Below are positions 9,162 to 19,522 of a stretch of DNA of 64,000 bases, piece after piece; position 1 is the first letter of the stretch; every line of letters begins with the position of its first letter. The position numbers were made by a program, and so were the translations under genes. Source of the DNA: Thiohalophilus sp. (GTDB taxonomy: Bacteria; Pseudomonadota; Gammaproteobacteria; UBA6429; Thiohalophilaceae); assembly GCF_034521165.1 (NCBI RefSeq), contig NZ_JAXHMV010000008.1, forward strand, positions 434,001-498,000. Reading direction: 5' to 3'. A model generated the notes under the pieces. The model was not told where the DNA came from. It did no database searches and was given only the letters and a program-made list of their open reading frames with translations.

Positions 9162-9637
9162 TATTCTTAAAGAGTGAAACTCCTTGGTCATTTCTCGGTT
9201 GATCGTTAAGGTTATTACACGAGCCGCATGACTGGTGACGCGATTTACGGCTGACTGCTAGCAGAAAACCGGTGAATAGCTAATTAGAAAATAAACATAT
9301 TAGCAGTTACTTTTATATCTGTTTGTTATAAGCCCATTCTATCTTTTTTATTGCGCAGCCCCGGACGTCTGATTACCATGCATAACAGTCTGAAAAAGGT
9401 GGTGTACCCGTGAGCGACTATGACCGCGTCGAAACAAGCGCATATAACAACAAGAATAAACGGCGGATTGATTGCAGCAGGCAATCAAGCAGTCTCAAAT
9501 GGCAGGTAGATCCAGATTAATAAACTATCCACTCGCGCTGGCCATAAGATTAAAAAGACAGGCATGTGCAGCGATGGGCGCATAAGAAATCATAATCAAT
9601 AAAGTTAAAGTGAATCCCAACCGGAAGAGGTAGAGGT
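9162..9637 (+). other. 476-base leader region upstream of coxB
   Basis: No gene of ordinary length is present. The region turns A/T rich between 9270 and 9350, as expected of promoter DNA. Two very short frames occur: 9378-9413 (11 codons from ATG) and 9410-9520 (36 codons from GTG), whose start overlaps the previous stop as GTGA. No clear terminator follows bioD. No perfect -35/-10 pair was identified, so the coxB promoter is not placed. Confidence 0.5.
9410..9520 (+). CDS. possible 36-residue leader peptide upstream of coxB
   Basis: A GTG preceded by AAAAAGGTGG opens a short, very polar frame beginning VSDYDRVETS and ending WQVDPD. An 11-codon frame from the ATG at 9378 (MHNSLKKVVYP) ends exactly at this start in a GTGA overlap. 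The two may be translated leader peptides of the coxB transcript or chance frames. No family is recognised and no function is proposed. Confidence 0.25.
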   Translation: MSDYDRVETSAYNNKNKRRIDCSRQSSSLKWQVDPD

Positions 9638-10777
9638 ATGTCGGCAAATACTATAACGAGAAAGCTCCGAAGCTTCCTATATGCTGTTTTGCTGTTGGGG
9701 CCAGGCAGCGCATTTGCGGAATACGATCTGAATATGTCCGAGACGGTAACTGTTGTCGGCAAGGAGATCTACGGCCTGCATATGCTGGTGCTTTGGATTG
9801 TCACGATCGTTGGTATCGGTGTGTTCGGGGTGATGATCTACTCCCTGTTCAAGCACCGCAAATCCAAAGGCGCTAAACCGGCGCAATTTCATGAAAGCAC
9901 GACTGTGGAAGTTATCTGGACCATTATTCCGCTGGTGGTGCTGGTGTTAATTGCGATTCCGGCTACCAAGACTCTGATCAAGTATGAGGATACGGGCAAT
10001 GCTGATGTGACCGTCAAGGCGACTGGTTGGCAGTGGAAATGGCAGTATGAGTATCTGGATGAAGGCCTTAGTTTCTTCAGTAATCTCGATCAGGCCAGTA
10101 ACGAGGCCCGGCAAAAGGACTCCGGTGTGGATGTGCGGACGGTCGAAAATTATCTGCTGGATGTCGACAAGCCGATTGTGGTTCCGGTTAACAAGAAAGT
10201 CCGGATCCTGACCACTTCCAATGATGTGATTCATGCCTGGTGGGTACCGGATCTCGGTATCAAGCGTGACGCTATCCCCGGCTACATTAACGAAAGCTGG
10301 TTCAAGGCGACTGAAACAGGAACCTACCGCGGTCAGTGTGCCGAGCTGTGCGGTATAAATCATGGCTTTATGCCCATCGTGGTCAAAGTTGTCGCCGAGA
10401 ATGAATATCAGAGCTGGGTTGCAGAACAAAAAGCAGTTGCCGCAGCAGCCAATGCGGGCAGTGAACGCGAATGGAGCAAGGAAGAGCTGATGAGACGTGG
10501 CGAAGAGGTTTACAAAGCCAATTGCGCTGCCTGTCACCAGGCAAACGGACAGGGTATCCCGGGCACCTTCCCGTCACTGGCCGGTGGGAAAATCGCCACC
10601 GGTCCGGCTAAAGGACATATCGATATTGTTATGAATGGCAAGAGCGGTACGGCTATGCAGGCCTTTGGTCCGCAATTGAATGACGCCGATCTGGCAGCGG
10701 TGATTACCTATGAACGCAACAGCTGGGGTAATAGTGCCAGTGTTGTACAACCGTCAGCCGTCAAGGCAGCACGCTAA
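9638..10777 (+). CDS. coxB: cytochrome c oxidase subunit II with fused cytochrome c (caa3 type)
   Basis: Subunit II takes electrons into the CuA centre of the terminal oxidase. The 379-residue protein has a signal peptide, two membrane segments (about 48-70 and 92-112) and a periplasmic cupredoxin domain. CuA ligands are visible as His199 and the CAELCGINHGFM block (Cys234, Cys238, His242, Met245). A C-terminal cytochrome c domain carries CAACH at 296-300, so electrons can pass within one chain. The start is supported by AGGTAGAGG. It opens the cluster coxB-coxA-small protein-ctaG-coxC, the same order as in Pseudomonas. Confidence 0.97.
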   Translation: MSANTITRKLRSFLYAVLLLGPGSAFAEYDLNMSETVTVVGKEIYGLHMLVLWIVTIVGIGVFGVMIYSLFKHRKSKGAKPAQFHESTTVEVIWTIIPLVVLVLIAIPATKTLIKYEDTGNADVTVKATGWQWKWQYEYLDEGLSFFSNLDQASNEARQKDSGVDVRTVENYLLDVDKPIVVPVNKKVRILTTSNDVIHAWWVPDLGIKRDAIPGYINESWFKATETGTYRGQCAELCGINHGFMPIVVKVVAENEYQSWVAEQKAVAAAANAGSEREWSKEELMRRGEEVYKANCAACHQANGQGIPGTFPSLAGGKIATGPAKGHIDIVMNGKSGTAMQAFGPQLNDADLAAVITYERNSWGNSASVVQPSAVKAAR

Positions 10778-10798
10778 GGCGTAGTGGAGGATATAAGA

Positions 10799-12370
10799 AT
10801 GAGTACAGTAGCTGCGACACACGAGCATCACCATCCGACGGGTATTACGCGTTGGCTGTTTACCACCAACCATAAAGACATCGGTACCCTGTACCTGTGG
10901 TTCGCTTTCATCATGTTCCTGACCGGCGGCGCCATGGCCATGGTCATTCGTGCCGAGCTGTTCCAGCCGGGCATGCAGATTGTCGACCCCCACTTCTTCA
11001 ATCAGATGACCACCATGCACGGCCTGATCATGGTCTTCGGGGCGGTTATGCCGGCGTTTGTCGGCCTGGCCAACTGGCAGATCCCGTTGATGATCGGCGC
11101 GCCGGATATGGCCCTGCCGCGCATGAACAACTGGTCCTTCTGGATTCTGCCGTTCGCCGGCACCATGCTGGTCAGTACCCTGTTCATGGAAGGCGGCGGC
11201 CCGGCCTTCGGCTGGACGTTCTATGCGCCATTGTCTACGACCTTTGCGCCGGCCAGCACGGACTTCTTTATCTTTGCGATTCACCTGCTGGGCTTCTCGT
11301 CCATCATGGGCGCGATTAATATCATCGCGACCATTTTGAACATGCGCGCGCCGGGTATGACACTGATGAAGATGCCGCTGTTCGTCTGGACCTGGCTGAT
11401 CACCGCCTTCCTGCTGATTGCCGTTATGCCGGTACTGGCCGGTGCGGTGACCATGATGCTGACCGACCGCAACTTTGGCACCAGCTTCTTTGATGCCGCC
11501 GGCGGCGGTGATCCGGTTCTGTTCCAGCATGTGTTCTGGTTCTTCGGGCATCCCGAGGTTTACATCATGATTCTGCCGGCGTTTGGTGTGGTCTCACAGA
11601 TTATCCCGACCTTCGCCCGCAAGCCCTTGTTCGGCTATGCCTCAATGGTATACGCCACCGCAGCGATTGCGTTTCTGTCTTTCATCGTCTGGGCGCACCA
11701 TATGTTCACGGTGGGCATGCCGCTGGCGGGTGAACTCTACTTTATGTACGCCACGGTGATGATTGCGGTGCCGACCGCGGTCAAGGTATTCAACTGGGTC
11801 GCCACCATGTGGAAGGGCTCGATGACCTTCGAGGCACCGATGTTGTGGGCCATTGCCTTTGTCTTCCTGTTCACCATTGGCGGCTTTACCGGCCTGATGC
11901 TGGGTGTCGCCCCGGCTGACTTCCAGTACCACGATACCTACTTTGTGGTGGCGCATTTCCACTATGTACTGGTAACCGGTGCGGTCTTCGCCATTATCGC
12001 CGGCGTGTACTACTGGCTGCCGAAGTGGACCGGGAACATGTACAGCGAAACCCTGGCCCGGTGGCACTTCTGGCTGTCGGCTATTTCCGTGAATGTGCTG
12101 TTCTTCCCGATGCATTTTGTCGGCCTGGCCGGGATGCCGCGACGGATTCCGGACTATTCTCCGATGTTCGCCGAGTTCAACATGATGTCCTCGCTCGGCG
12201 GTTTCGTCTTCGGTGCCAGCCAGCTGTTGTTCCTGTATATCCTGATCAAGACCATTCGTGGCGGGGAAAAAGCCACCGACAAGGTCTGGGATGGCGCGGA
12301 TGGCCTGGAATGGACGGTTCCCTCACCGGCGCCGTACCACACCTTCGAAACACCGCCGCAGGTTAAATGA
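10799..12370 (+). CDS. coxA: cytochrome c oxidase subunit I
   Basis: This is the catalytic heme-copper subunit, with about twelve membrane segments in 523 residues. Visible landmarks are [22 protein letters not shown], the CuB histidine/tyrosine motif [10 protein letters not shown], the paired CuB histidines in WAHHMFTVG, and the heme ligands in [13 protein letters not shown]. These match A-type proton-pumping oxidases. The ATG at 10799 is chosen because GTGGAGGATATAAG before it is a good ribosome site; an in-frame GTG at 10784 would start within that site. Confidence 0.98.
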   Translation: MSTVAATHEHHHPTGITRWLFTTNHKDIGTLYLWFAFIMFLTGGAMAMVIRAELFQPGMQIVDPHFFNQMTTMHGLIMVFGAVMPAFVGLANWQIPLMIGAPDMALPRMNNWSFWILPFAGTMLVSTLFMEGGGPAFGWTFYAPLSTTFAPASTDFFIFAIHLLGFSSIMGAINIIATILNMRAPGMTLMKMPLFVWTWLITAFLLIAVMPVLAGAVTMMLTDRNFGTSFFDAAGGGDPVLFQHVFWFFGHPEVYIMILPAFGVVSQIIPTFARKPLFGYASMVYATAAIAFLSFIVWAHHMFTVGMPLAGELYFMYATVMIAVPTAVKVFNWVATMWKGSMTFEAPMLWAIAFVFLFTIGGFTGLMLGVAPADFQYHDTYFVVAHFHYVLVTGAVFAIIAGVYYWLPKWTGNMYSETLARWHFWLSAISVNVLFFPMHFVGLAGMPRRIPDYSPMFAEFNMMSSLGGFVFGASQLLFLYILIKTIRGGEKATDKVWDGADGLEWTVPSPAPYHTFETPPQVK

Positions 12371-12425
12371 GTCGAGACGGTAAGGCAGTGAAAACTGCCT
12401 TACCGTATGACCAAATAAGGTAGTA

Positions 12426-12533
12426 ATGATGAGTAGTAACGTGGCAAGAGCGAAGGCAAAAAAATCGACAATTGCAATCCTGGTGTTGATCGCCCTGGGG
12501 TTTTATATCGCAATTTTTGCCAAATACTGGTAA
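12426..12533 (+). CDS. 35-residue single-pass membrane protein of the cox cluster
   Basis: The ATG at 12426 (or 12429) follows AAGGTAGTA and encodes a basic N-terminus, MMSSNVARAKAKKS, one hydrophobic helix, and the end AIFAKYW. Short single-helix proteins of this design occur between coxA and ctaG in other proteobacteria and are called cytochrome oxidase small assembly proteins. Its place, 55 bases after coxA and 6 before ctaG, fits that. The molecular role is not established. Confidence 0.6.
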   Translation: MMSSNVARAKAKKSTIAILVLIALGFYIAIFAKYW

Positions 12534-12539
12534 CCGATC

Positions 12540-13181
12540 ATGGCGGGTAATAATAAGTCTGAAAAAAAACATGGTCGACTGATAAGTAAGCTGACTGTCG
12601 TTGTGTTTGCCATGTTCGGTTTCGGGTTTGCGCTGGTGCCTTTGTACAATATGGTTTGTGACGCCTTTGGTATTAACGGCCGTTTTCTTGAGATTCAGGA
12701 TGGCAGCTACACGGCTGAAAAAGGCTCGATCAAAGGTCGGCAACTGGCCGCGAGGAAAGACCTGGATCGCACGGTAACAGTACAATTCACGACCACGTTA
12801 AATCAGAACATGGCCTGGGAGTTCAAAACCATGACCCGGACCATGAAGTTGCATCCCGGTGAAATAAAACAAGTTAAGTTTTATGCCAGGAACAAGACAG
12901 ACCAGACCGTGGTGGCACAGGCGGTGCCAAGTCTGGCGCCGTCCCAGGCAGTAAAATATTTCACCAAGATGGAATGCTTCTGCTTCAACCAGCAGACTTT
13001 CCAACCGGGAGAGGCCAAAGAAATGCCATTGGTGTTTGTGGTGGATCCGGATCTGCCTAAAAACATCAGTACGATAACGCTGGGTTACACATTTTTTGAT
13101 ACTGATAAAAATGCCAGGCTGGAAGGTGACAACAAACGCATTGCGGTGGTTACTGAAAACAGTCTGACCTATTCGAACTAA
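12540..13181 (+). CDS. ctaG: cytochrome c oxidase assembly protein CtaG/Cox11
   Basis: Cox11 delivers copper to the CuB site of subunit I. The 213-residue protein has an N-terminal membrane anchor at about residues 17-36, the conserved [16 protein letters not shown], and a periplasmic immunoglobulin-like domain with the copper-binding pair [10 protein letters not shown] (Cys146, Cys148). All family features are present. It follows the 35-residue protein closely and precedes coxC by 37 bases. Confidence 0.96.
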   Translation: MAGNNKSEKKHGRLISKLTVVVFAMFGFGFALVPLYNMVCDAFGINGRFLEIQDGSYTAEKGSIKGRQLAARKDLDRTVTVQFTTTLNQNMAWEFKTMTRTMKLHPGEIKQVKFYARNKTDQTVVAQAVPSLAPSQAVKYFTKMECFCFNQQTFQPGEAKEMPLVFVVDPDLPKNISTITLGYTFFDTDKNARLEGDNKRIAVVTENSLTYSN

Positions 13182-13218
13182 TAACAATCAGCACTATAAG
13201 CATAAAAGAGGGGTAGCC

Positions 13219-14088
13219 ATGTCAAACGCACAAGGTAGCTATTATTTGCCCGAGCCGAGTCATTGGCCGATTGTCGGCTCGATCGGTCTGTTCACTATGC
13301 TGGCCGGTTTTGCCGGGTGGCTGCATGGTGGCACCAGCCTGTGGATGATCGCCGGTGCCATTATTGTCATCATGATGGTGTTTGGCTGGTTTGGCAAAGT
13401 CATTTCCGAAAGTGAAGGTGGACAATACAATGCGCAGGTGGATACCTCTTTCCGCATGGGGATGGCCTGGTTTATCTTTTCGGAAGTGATGTTTTTTGCT
13501 GCTTTTTTTGGCGCCCTGTTCTACGTACGGCAATGGGCAATACCCTGGCTGGACGGCGCAGGCAATAACGCGATGACAGGCGAATTGTTATGGCCAAACT
13601 TCCAGGCCGCCTGGCCTCTTATTGAGGTACCGAACCAGCAAGGTTTCGACAAGCCGAAGGAAGTTGTCGGTGCCTGGGGAATCCCGTTCTATAACACCAT
13701 TATTCTGCTGACATCCGGCTTGACCGTCACTTGGGCGCACTGGGGTCTGAAGAAAAACAACCGTACACAACTGATTGGGGGTCTTTTCCTGACTGTGCTA
13801 CTGGGGGCCGTGTTCATTTCACTGCAGGCCTGGGAATATGGTCATGCCTATAGTGATCTGAATCTGAAGCTGTCATCCGGTATTTATGGCTCGACTTTCT
13901 TTATGTTGACCGGTTTCCATGGTCTGCATGTAATGATTGGCGCCATCATGCTGCTGGTGATGTTGTTGAGGTCGATCAAGGGTCACTTTACCGCGAAGCA
14001 CCACTTTGCTTTCGAGGCCGCGGCCTGGTACTGGCACTTTGTGGATGTGGTCTGGCTCGGCCTGTTTATTTTCGTATACTGGCTGTAA
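13219..14088 (+). CDS. coxC: cytochrome c oxidase subunit III
   Basis: The 289-residue membrane protein has seven hydrophobic segments and the subunit III hallmarks [35 protein letters not shown] and the C-terminal FHGLHVMIG followed by [14 protein letters not shown]. Subunit III stabilises the subunit I core. The start has AAAGAGGGGT upstream. A strong terminator lies 23 bases after the stop, so the structural cox operon ends here. Confidence 0.97.
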   Translation: MSNAQGSYYLPEPSHWPIVGSIGLFTMLAGFAGWLHGGTSLWMIAGAIIVIMMVFGWFGKVISESEGGQYNAQVDTSFRMGMAWFIFSEVMFFAAFFGALFYVRQWAIPWLDGAGNNAMTGELLWPNFQAAWPLIEVPNQQGFDKPKEVVGAWGIPFYNTIILLTSGLTVTWAHWGLKKNNRTQLIGGLFLTVLLGAVFISLQAWEYGHAYSDLNLKLSSGIYGSTFFMLTGFHGLHVMIGAIMLLVMLLRSIKGHFTAKHHFAFEAAAWYWHFVDVVWLGLFIFVYWL

Positions 14089-14111
14089 CAGGCGATAACA
14101 TGGCTATGGAA

Positions 14112-14139
14112 GGCGCCGCGATTGCGGCGCCTTTTTTTT
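14112..14139 (+). terminator. rho-independent terminator after coxC
   Basis: An eight-base perfect stem, GGCGCCGC with GCGGCGCC, closes on a four-base loop and is followed by eight T residues. This is a textbook intrinsic terminator for the coxB-coxC transcript. Confidence 0.93.
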
Positions 14140-14235
14140 GGTATCAAACAGATGCCGGTTATTTAGCCGAATAACGGCCGTAAATCACTGTAGCGGAAAA
14201 AATCCGACGCAAGAAAAAGTCAATTCACCGTGGCG

Positions 14236-14442
14236 TTATATCAGCGCGTGTGGTGAAATAAGGCCGAGCGAATAACCGATCATAATAAAGATAAGCAGAC
14301 CGATAGACAGCGCGATTCGCAGGGTCAATGCCTTGACGGTACGCGTGGAGTCCTGGTTACCTTTGAGCATGGAAAACATGGCTGTGGCCAGGCTGAGTAA
14401 TATCAGCACGAGGACAATGACGATCGCTGCTTTAAAAAGCAT
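14236..14442 (-). CDS. twin-transmembrane DUF2909 protein
   Basis: The preferred start at 14442 is preceded on the minus strand by GGAGGTAACC, a near-perfect ribosome site, and gives 68 residues. Two hydrophobic helices (AAIVIVLVLILLSLATAMF and IALSIGLLIFIMIGYSLGL) flank a short loop with RTVKALTLR, the DUF2909 pattern. Genes of this family sit in the same place, on the opposite strand between coxC and SURF1, in Pseudomonas-like clusters. A role in oxidase assembly is inferred only from that. Confidence 0.82.
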   Translation of the reverse strand: MLFKAAIVIVLVLILLSLATAMFSMLKGNQDSTRTVKALTLRIALSIGLLIFIMIGYSLGLISPHALI

Positions 14443-14515
14443 GGTTACCTCCGCTAACTGGTGAATAAAGTATACCCAAAATGTCGCGACGGGCATATGG
14501 ACGGCGGGTGATAAA

Positions 14516-15256
14516 ATGCAATTTGGCAATCGTGAATTCAGGCCGCGCCTCTGGCCGACGATCGCAACAATTATCCTGCTGCCGGTATTGCTGCGCCTGG
14601 GTTTCTGGCAACTGGACCGGGCGCAGGAAAAACGGGAAATTGAGCAGCGCTTCGCCGAGCAGCAAGCCCGGCCTGCCGTTGAACTATCCCGGCTCGTCCC
14701 GACAGATCAGATAGAATATCGACGGGTCAGAATCAGCGGCCAGTTTGACGATGATCGGCAAATATTGCTGGATAACCAGGTTCATCAAAAGCGGGCGGGT
14801 TATCACGTGCTGACACCGTTACGAATCGACGGTATGCAGCAATACATCCTGGTTAATCGCGGCTGGATCGATGGCCATTTACAACGTGACAAGCTGCCGA
14901 AGTTTACAACACCGAAGCAACAAATTGAATTGACGGGTCGCTTGAAACTGCCGTCAGACATCGGTCTGAAGCTGGGCGAACAAAGTTATACTGACGCAAG
15001 CTGGCCACTGGTGGTGCAATGGCTGGATATAAACGAACTCGAGGACCAAACAGGCCACAAGCTGTATCCGTATATATTGCAACTGGATGAAAATGAGCCA
15101 CACGGGTTCGTCAGAGAGTGGAAGATTGTCAGTAGTTCACCCGAGAAGAGTACCAGTTATGCCGTGCAATGGTTTACCCTGGCGCTGGCGCTGTTTTTGA
15201 TATTTATATTTGTCAACAGTAGAAAAATTGAACATGCAGAACACGAACGTAAGTGA
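14516..15256 (+). CDS. SURF1 family oxidase assembly protein
   Basis: The 246-residue protein has two terminal membrane helices (about 14-31 and 220-236) around a periplasmic domain. It carries the SURF1 signatures RLGFWQLDRAQEKR, ILVNRGWID and WPLVVQWLD. SURF1 proteins assist heme A insertion into subunit I. It starts 73 bases from the divergent DUF2909 gene, a shared promoter region, and its end overlaps the next gene by about 23 bases. Confidence 0.92.
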   Translation: MQFGNREFRPRLWPTIATIILLPVLLRLGFWQLDRAQEKREIEQRFAEQQARPAVELSRLVPTDQIEYRRVRISGQFDDDRQILLDNQVHQKRAGYHVLTPLRIDGMQQYILVNRGWIDGHLQRDKLPKFTTPKQQIELTGRLKLPSDIGLKLGEQSYTDASWPLVVQWLDINELEDQTGHKLYPYILQLDENEPHGFVREWKIVSSSPEKSTSYAVQWFTLALALFLIFIFVNSRKIEHAEHERK

Positions 15257-15860
15257 GGCACAGCGAAACAAGGGTCGGCGGGAATTCCTGCTGCTTGTCG
15301 CGGTATTCTTTTTGCCGATTATTATTGTCCTGGTCCTGTATTTTAATCTGGATAAATGGGATATAGGTGGTGAACGCAACCATGGTGATCTGATTCAGCC
15401 GCCACGCCTGCTGACGGATGTTGCCCTGACTGATCAAGAAGGTGCGACTTTTCGTTTCTCCGATGTGCGTGATAAGTGGTTGATGATCCATTTTGGTGGT
15501 GCGAGCTGTAACCCGGAATGTGTCGAAGAGTTGTACCTGATGCGTCAGATTCGTCTGGCCCAGGGGGGCAACCGGCAGCGGCTTGTCCGTATTCATATCT
15601 CGACAGACGGTGCGCCACAAGAAAGCCTGCGTGGTGTCCTGGAAGACCATCCGGATTTGAAGATCGTCTATGCGGATGATGCCAACCTGCGGAAAGTAGT
15701 TGATCAATTTAAACACGATACCGGTTCGGGCCCGTCGCTACAGTCAATGTATCTGGTGGACCCACGGGGTTATCTGATGATGAGTTATCCCGAAGACTAC
15801 GAACCAAAGGGCGCTATCCGGGATCTGGAACGTTTGCTGAAGTTTGCGCGATCAGGATAA
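15234..15860 (+). CDS. SCO-like thioredoxin-fold protein of the cox cluster
   Basis: From the ATG at 15234 the protein has 208 residues: one N-terminal membrane helix (FLLLVAVFFLPIIIVLVLYF) and a periplasmic thioredoxin-like domain. It retains a SCO-type CxxxC copper site in GGASCNPECVEEL and the later strand SMYLVDPRGYL. At the position of the third SCO copper ligand, histidine a few residues before the MYL strand, I read Ser/Pro instead, so copper binding may differ. An upstream TTG at 15210 is a less likely start. The gene corresponds in position to an uncharacterised gene between SURF1 and ctaA in Pseudomonas. Confidence 0.7.
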   Translation: MQNTNVSEAQRNKGRREFLLLVAVFFLPIIIVLVLYFNLDKWDIGGERNHGDLIQPPRLLTDVALTDQEGATFRFSDVRDKWLMIHFGGASCNPECVEELYLMRQIRLAQGGNRQRLVRIHISTDGAPQESLRGVLEDHPDLKIVYADDANLRKVVDQFKHDTGSGPSLQSMYLVDPRGYLMMSYPEDYEPKGAIRDLERLLKFARSG

Positions 15861-15865
15861 TAAAC

Positions 15866-16879
15866 ATGAACAAAGAAACACTGTTTGCCAGACTGGGTTT
15901 GATTGCCAGCGTGCTGGCCCTGTGTGTGGTGATATTGGGGGCCTATGTCCGCCTGTCGCATGCCGGGCTGGGCTGCCCGGATTGGCCGGGCTGTTATGGA
16001 CACCTGGGTGTGCCGAAGAGCGAGCAGGATGTGCTGACGGCCAATGCGCTGTATCCCGAGCGTCCGGTCGAGGCGCACAAGGCCTGGAAGGAAATGGTAC
16101 ACCGCTATTTTGCCGGTATTCTGGGTCTGCTGGTATTTACTCTGGCCTTTATTGCCTGGCGCAATCGCCGTCATCCACAACAGGCACTCAAGTTGCCGTT
16201 GTTCCTGAGTGTGTTGATTATCTTCCAGGCTTTGCTCGGGATGTGGACGGTCACGATCAAGCTCAAACCCGTGATCGTCATGCTGCATTTAATGGGGGGG
16301 ATGGCGACCCTGTCTTTGCTCTGGTGGATAACACTGCGGCATATGAACCTGTTTTCTCGATTACGTACTGGCATACAGGTCGGGCAATTGAAAAAACTGG
16401 CCCTGATCGCTCTGTTGATCGTGGTGGGGCAGATTATGCTGGGGGGCTGGACCAGTGCCAACTATGCCGCGTTGCATTGCACTGATTTTCCGACCTGCCA
16501 GGGCAAGTGGTGGCCGCAGACTGACTTTGGCGAAGCCTTTACTTTCTGGCACGGTATCGGGCCGGATTATGAAGGCGGGGTGATGAGCAACACCGCACGG
16601 GTCACGGTTCACTTCACCCATCGACTTGGCGCGCTGGTCACCTTTTTGTACCTGGGTGCGTTGGGATTGATGTTGTTGCTGGGCCGTTTTGGTGAAACTC
16701 TGCGGCCTGTGGGTTTGACCCTGTTGGCCGTATTGTTACTCCAGGTCAGCCTGGGAATTGCCAATGTCCTGCTGTCCCTGCCGCTGGCTGTGGCAGTGGC
16801 GCATAACGGCGTGGGTGCGTTATTGTTACTCACCCTGGTAACCCTGAACCACCTGGCATTCGAGCCGCGGAGAAGATGA
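15866..16879 (+). CDS. ctaA: heme A synthase CtaA (COX15 family)
   Basis: CtaA oxidises heme O to heme A for the coxA product. The 337-residue protein has eight membrane segments. Histidines lie in the expected helices: [50 protein letters not shown] and [12 protein letters not shown]. The motif with Cys-Pro-Asp-Trp-Pro and the second [12 protein letters not shown] loop are typical of the proteobacterial type. Its stop overlaps the ctaB start by four bases. Confidence 0.94.
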   Translation: MNKETLFARLGLIASVLALCVVILGAYVRLSHAGLGCPDWPGCYGHLGVPKSEQDVLTANALYPERPVEAHKAWKEMVHRYFAGILGLLVFTLAFIAWRNRRHPQQALKLPLFLSVLIIFQALLGMWTVTIKLKPVIVMLHLMGGMATLSLLWWITLRHMNLFSRLRTGIQVGQLKKLALIALLIVVGQIMLGGWTSANYAALHCTDFPTCQGKWWPQTDFGEAFTFWHGIGPDYEGGVMSNTARVTVHFTHRLGALVTFLYLGALGLMLLLGRFGETLRPVGLTLLAVLLLQVSLGIANVLLSLPLAVAVAHNGVGALLLLTLVTLNHLAFEPRRR

Positions 16880-17802
16880 TGGGGGAGACCGTCAAACAGT
16901 CTGAAGTTCGCCCGGATATTTTCCGGTTATGGTGTGACTACTATACCCTGTGTAAACCCAAGGTCGTTGCGTTGATCGTATTCACGGCTATTGTGGGTAT
17001 GTTTTTATCGGTGCCGGGGATGGTGCCCTGGCAGCCGCTGATCTTCGGTACCCTGGGCATTGGTCTGGCCGCGGCATCGGCGGCGGCGATCAATCAGATT
17101 GTGGATCAGAAGATCGATGCGCAGATGCAACGGACCTCAAAACGGCCCCTGCCCTCCGGCACGATTACCAACAAACAGGCACTGCTGTTCTCCGCCCTGC
17201 TTGGCATTGCCTCGATGGTGATCCTGATCTATCTGGTTAATCCGTTGACCGCGGTACTGACCCTGTTGTCGCTGATCGGGTATGCCTTTGTTTATACGAT
17301 GTACCTGAAGCGCGCCACGCCGCAGAATATTGTGATCGGTGGCGCGGCCGGTGCCGCGCCGCCGGTACTGGGCTGGACGGCGGTAACCGGGCATATCCAT
17401 CCCGACAGCCTGTTGCTGTTTTTGATCATCTATACCTGGACCCCGCCCCATTTCTGGGCTCTGGCGATTCATAAACGCGAGGAGTACGCCAGGGTCAATG
17501 TGCCGATGTTGCCGGTTACCCACGGGGTACAGTTCACCCGTCTGCATGTGCTGCTGTACACCATTATTATGTTTGGCGTGACGCTGTTGCCGTTTGCCAC
17601 CCGGATGAGCGGCTGGCTCTATTTTATCGGGGCGCTTATCCTCGGCGGCATCTTTCTCTATTACGCCATTCGCATGCAGTCGGACAGGGATCCGAAAATC
17701 GCCATCAAAACGTTCGGCTATTCCATCCTCTATCTGATGTTGCTGTTCGCGCTGTTGCTGATAGACCACTACATTCCGTTACTGCTGGCGCTCTGGCAAT
17801 AA
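16876..17802 (+). CDS. ctaB: protoheme IX farnesyltransferase CtaB/CyoE
   Basis: This UbiA-family prenyltransferase makes heme O from heme B, the step before CtaA. The 308-residue protein has eight to nine membrane helices. The two aspartate-rich motifs are seen as [19 protein letters not shown] at about residue 74-92 and the later [28 protein letters not shown] between them is also conserved. It ends the caa3 accessory operon; no terminator with a T tract was found after it. Confidence 0.95.
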   Translation: MMGETVKQSEVRPDIFRLWCDYYTLCKPKVVALIVFTAIVGMFLSVPGMVPWQPLIFGTLGIGLAAASAAAINQIVDQKIDAQMQRTSKRPLPSGTITNKQALLFSALLGIASMVILIYLVNPLTAVLTLLSLIGYAFVYTMYLKRATPQNIVIGGAAGAAPPVLGWTAVTGHIHPDSLLLFLIIYTWTPPHFWALAIHKREEYARVNVPMLPVTHGVQFTRLHVLLYTIIMFGVTLLPFATRMSGWLYFIGALILGGIFLYYAIRMQSDRDPKIAIKTFGYSILYLMLLFALLLIDHYIPLLLALWQ

Positions 17803-18042
17803 CCGCACAATAAGTAAGCTATAATCTGTCGACTTCGGCAGATCCCCTCCCCCGATTGGTGCTGAAGGGGATGGCGCGTCTATACTGGCCAGGTCATCGG
17901 CAGTTGCCTGTCGCTTTACAGATACTTTACAATATTCTTATATATCGATATTTCCGAGGGATTTTCTCAGGATTCCTGTGGCGGTGCAGGCGGAAAACTC
18001 CCTTATCATCACCTGATTCAACCTAGAACCAAGAGGCGTTAT
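17803..18042 (+). other. regulatory gap between ctaB and ccoN
   Basis: The 240-base gap has no gene. A seven-base inverted repeat (ATCCCCT at 17842-17848, AGGGGAT at 17866-17872) without a T tract lies early in it. A plausible promoter lies at 17915-17943. No TTGAT-N4-ATCAA box, the binding site of FNR/ANR that commonly controls cbb3 operons, could be recognised by eye. Confidence 0.5.
17915..17943 (+). promoter_or_regulatory. candidate sigma-70 promoter for ccoNOQP
   Basis: TTTACA at 17915-17920 and TTATAT at 17938-17943 are separated by 17 bases, each one or two changes from consensus. This would give a leader of about 90 bases before the ccoN ATG at 18043. Confidence 0.4.
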
Positions 18043-19497
18043 ATGGCCCACTCAACTGCACAGGCTGCGGAACAATACAACTACGATATTGTTCGCAAGT
18101 TCACCATTATGACCATTGTCTGGGGTGTGCTGGGAATGTTCGCAGGTTTGTATATTGCCTCCGAACTGGCCTGGCCATTTCTGAATTTCGATATCCCGGA
18201 AATCACTTTTGGTCGTCTGCGTCCGGTGCACACGACACTGGTCATATTTGGCTTTGGGGGTAGTGCGCTGTTCGCCACCTCCTATTATGTGGTGCAACGG
18301 ACCTGTCAGGCGCGCCTGTACAACGATGGTCTCGCCAATCTGACCTTCTGGGGCTGGCAGGCTTCCATCGCGCTGGCCGCGATCTCCTACATGTTCGGTT
18401 ACACCCAGGCCCGGGAATACGCGGAAATGGTCTGGCCGATCGATCTGTTGATCGCCGTCACCTGGGTGGCCTATTTCTGGATCTATGTACAGACCCTGCG
18501 CCGCCGCAGCCAGCCGCACATTTATGTGGCCAACTGGTTCTTCATCGCCTTTATTCTGGCAACCGCCCTGTTACACATCTTTAACAACATGGCCGTCCCG
18601 GTCAGCATGTTCAGCCTCTCGTCTTACAGTCTGCATGCCGGTGTTCAGGATGCCATGACCCAGTGGTGGTATGGCCATAATGCCGTAGGGTTTTTCCTGA
18701 CTGCGGCCTTCCTTGGCATGATGTATTACTTTGTGCCGAAGCAGGCCGGCCGTCCCGTCTATTCCTATCGACTGTCGATCATCCATTTCTGGGCCCTGAT
18801 CTTCCTGTACATGTGGGTCGGTACCCATCATTTGCACTGGACCGCGATTCCCGACTGGACCTCCACACTGGCGGCCACCTTCTCCATCCTGCTGCTCATG
18901 CCGTCATGGGGCGGGATGATCAACGGGATCATGACCCTCTCCGGTGCCTGGGACAAACTGCGTACCGATCCGATCATTCGCTTTTTGATCGTGGCCCTGT
19001 CGTTCTACGGCATGTCGACCTTTGAAGGCCCGCTGATGTCGCTCAAGAGTGTTAACGCGCTGTCGCATTACACCGACTGGACTATCGGTCACGTACACTC
19101 CGGTGCGCTGGGCTGGGTTGCCATGATCACCTTCGGCTCGCTGTATCACCTGATCCCGCGCCTGTGGGAAACCAAAATGTACAGCGACCGCTTGATCTAT
19201 CTGCACTTCTGGCTGGCGACCATCGGTATCGTGCTCTACATCAGCGCCATGTGGGTGGCCGGTATCGGCCAGGGCCTGCTGCTGCGCGCTTTTGATGAAT
19301 ACGGCAATCTGGCTTATACCTTTGTGGAATCCGTTGCCTTCCTGCACCAGCCATACGTATTCCGGGCCATTGGCGGCGCATTCTTTGTTGCCGGTATGAT
19401 CCTGATGGCATTCAATGTCTACATGACCATCCGCAAGGCAAGTCGTGAAAGGGCTGAACTGGAAGCCAAGCTGGCCACGAAAATGGCCAAGGCCTAA
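18043..19497 (+). CDS. ccoN: cbb3-type cytochrome c oxidase subunit I
   Basis: CcoN is the catalytic subunit of the high-affinity C-type heme-copper oxidase. The 484-residue protein has twelve or more membrane segments and the family histidines in [38 protein letters not shown] and [13 protein letters not shown]. The tyrosine of the cross-linked pair is probably in [13 protein letters not shown], as in other CcoN. AAGAGG precedes the ATG. It opens ccoN-ccoO-ccoQ-ccoP, with gaps of 25 and 17 bases and then an overlap. Confidence 0.97.
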   Translation: MAHSTAQAAEQYNYDIVRKFTIMTIVWGVLGMFAGLYIASELAWPFLNFDIPEITFGRLRPVHTTLVIFGFGGSALFATSYYVVQRTCQARLYNDGLANLTFWGWQASIALAAISYMFGYTQAREYAEMVWPIDLLIAVTWVAYFWIYVQTLRRRSQPHIYVANWFFIAFILATALLHIFNNMAVPVSMFSLSSYSLHAGVQDAMTQWWYGHNAVGFFLTAAFLGMMYYFVPKQAGRPVYSYRLSIIHFWALIFLYMWVGTHHLHWTAIPDWTSTLAATFSILLLMPSWGGMINGIMTLSGAWDKLRTDPIIRFLIVALSFYGMSTFEGPLMSLKSVNALSHYTDWTIGHVHSGALGWVAMITFGSLYHLIPRLWETKMYSDRLIYLHFWLATIGIVLYISAMWVAGIGQGLLLRAFDEYGNLAYTFVESVAFLHQPYVFRAIGGAFFVAGMILMAFNVYMTIRKASRERAELEAKLATKMAKA

Positions 19498-19522
19498 AGA
19501 ACAACAGGATTAGAGAAGAGCA

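Noticed and set aside
17803..18042. FNR/ANR box before ccoN
   Set aside because: No TTGAT-N4-ATCAA or close variant was found, although such sites are usual for cbb3 operons.
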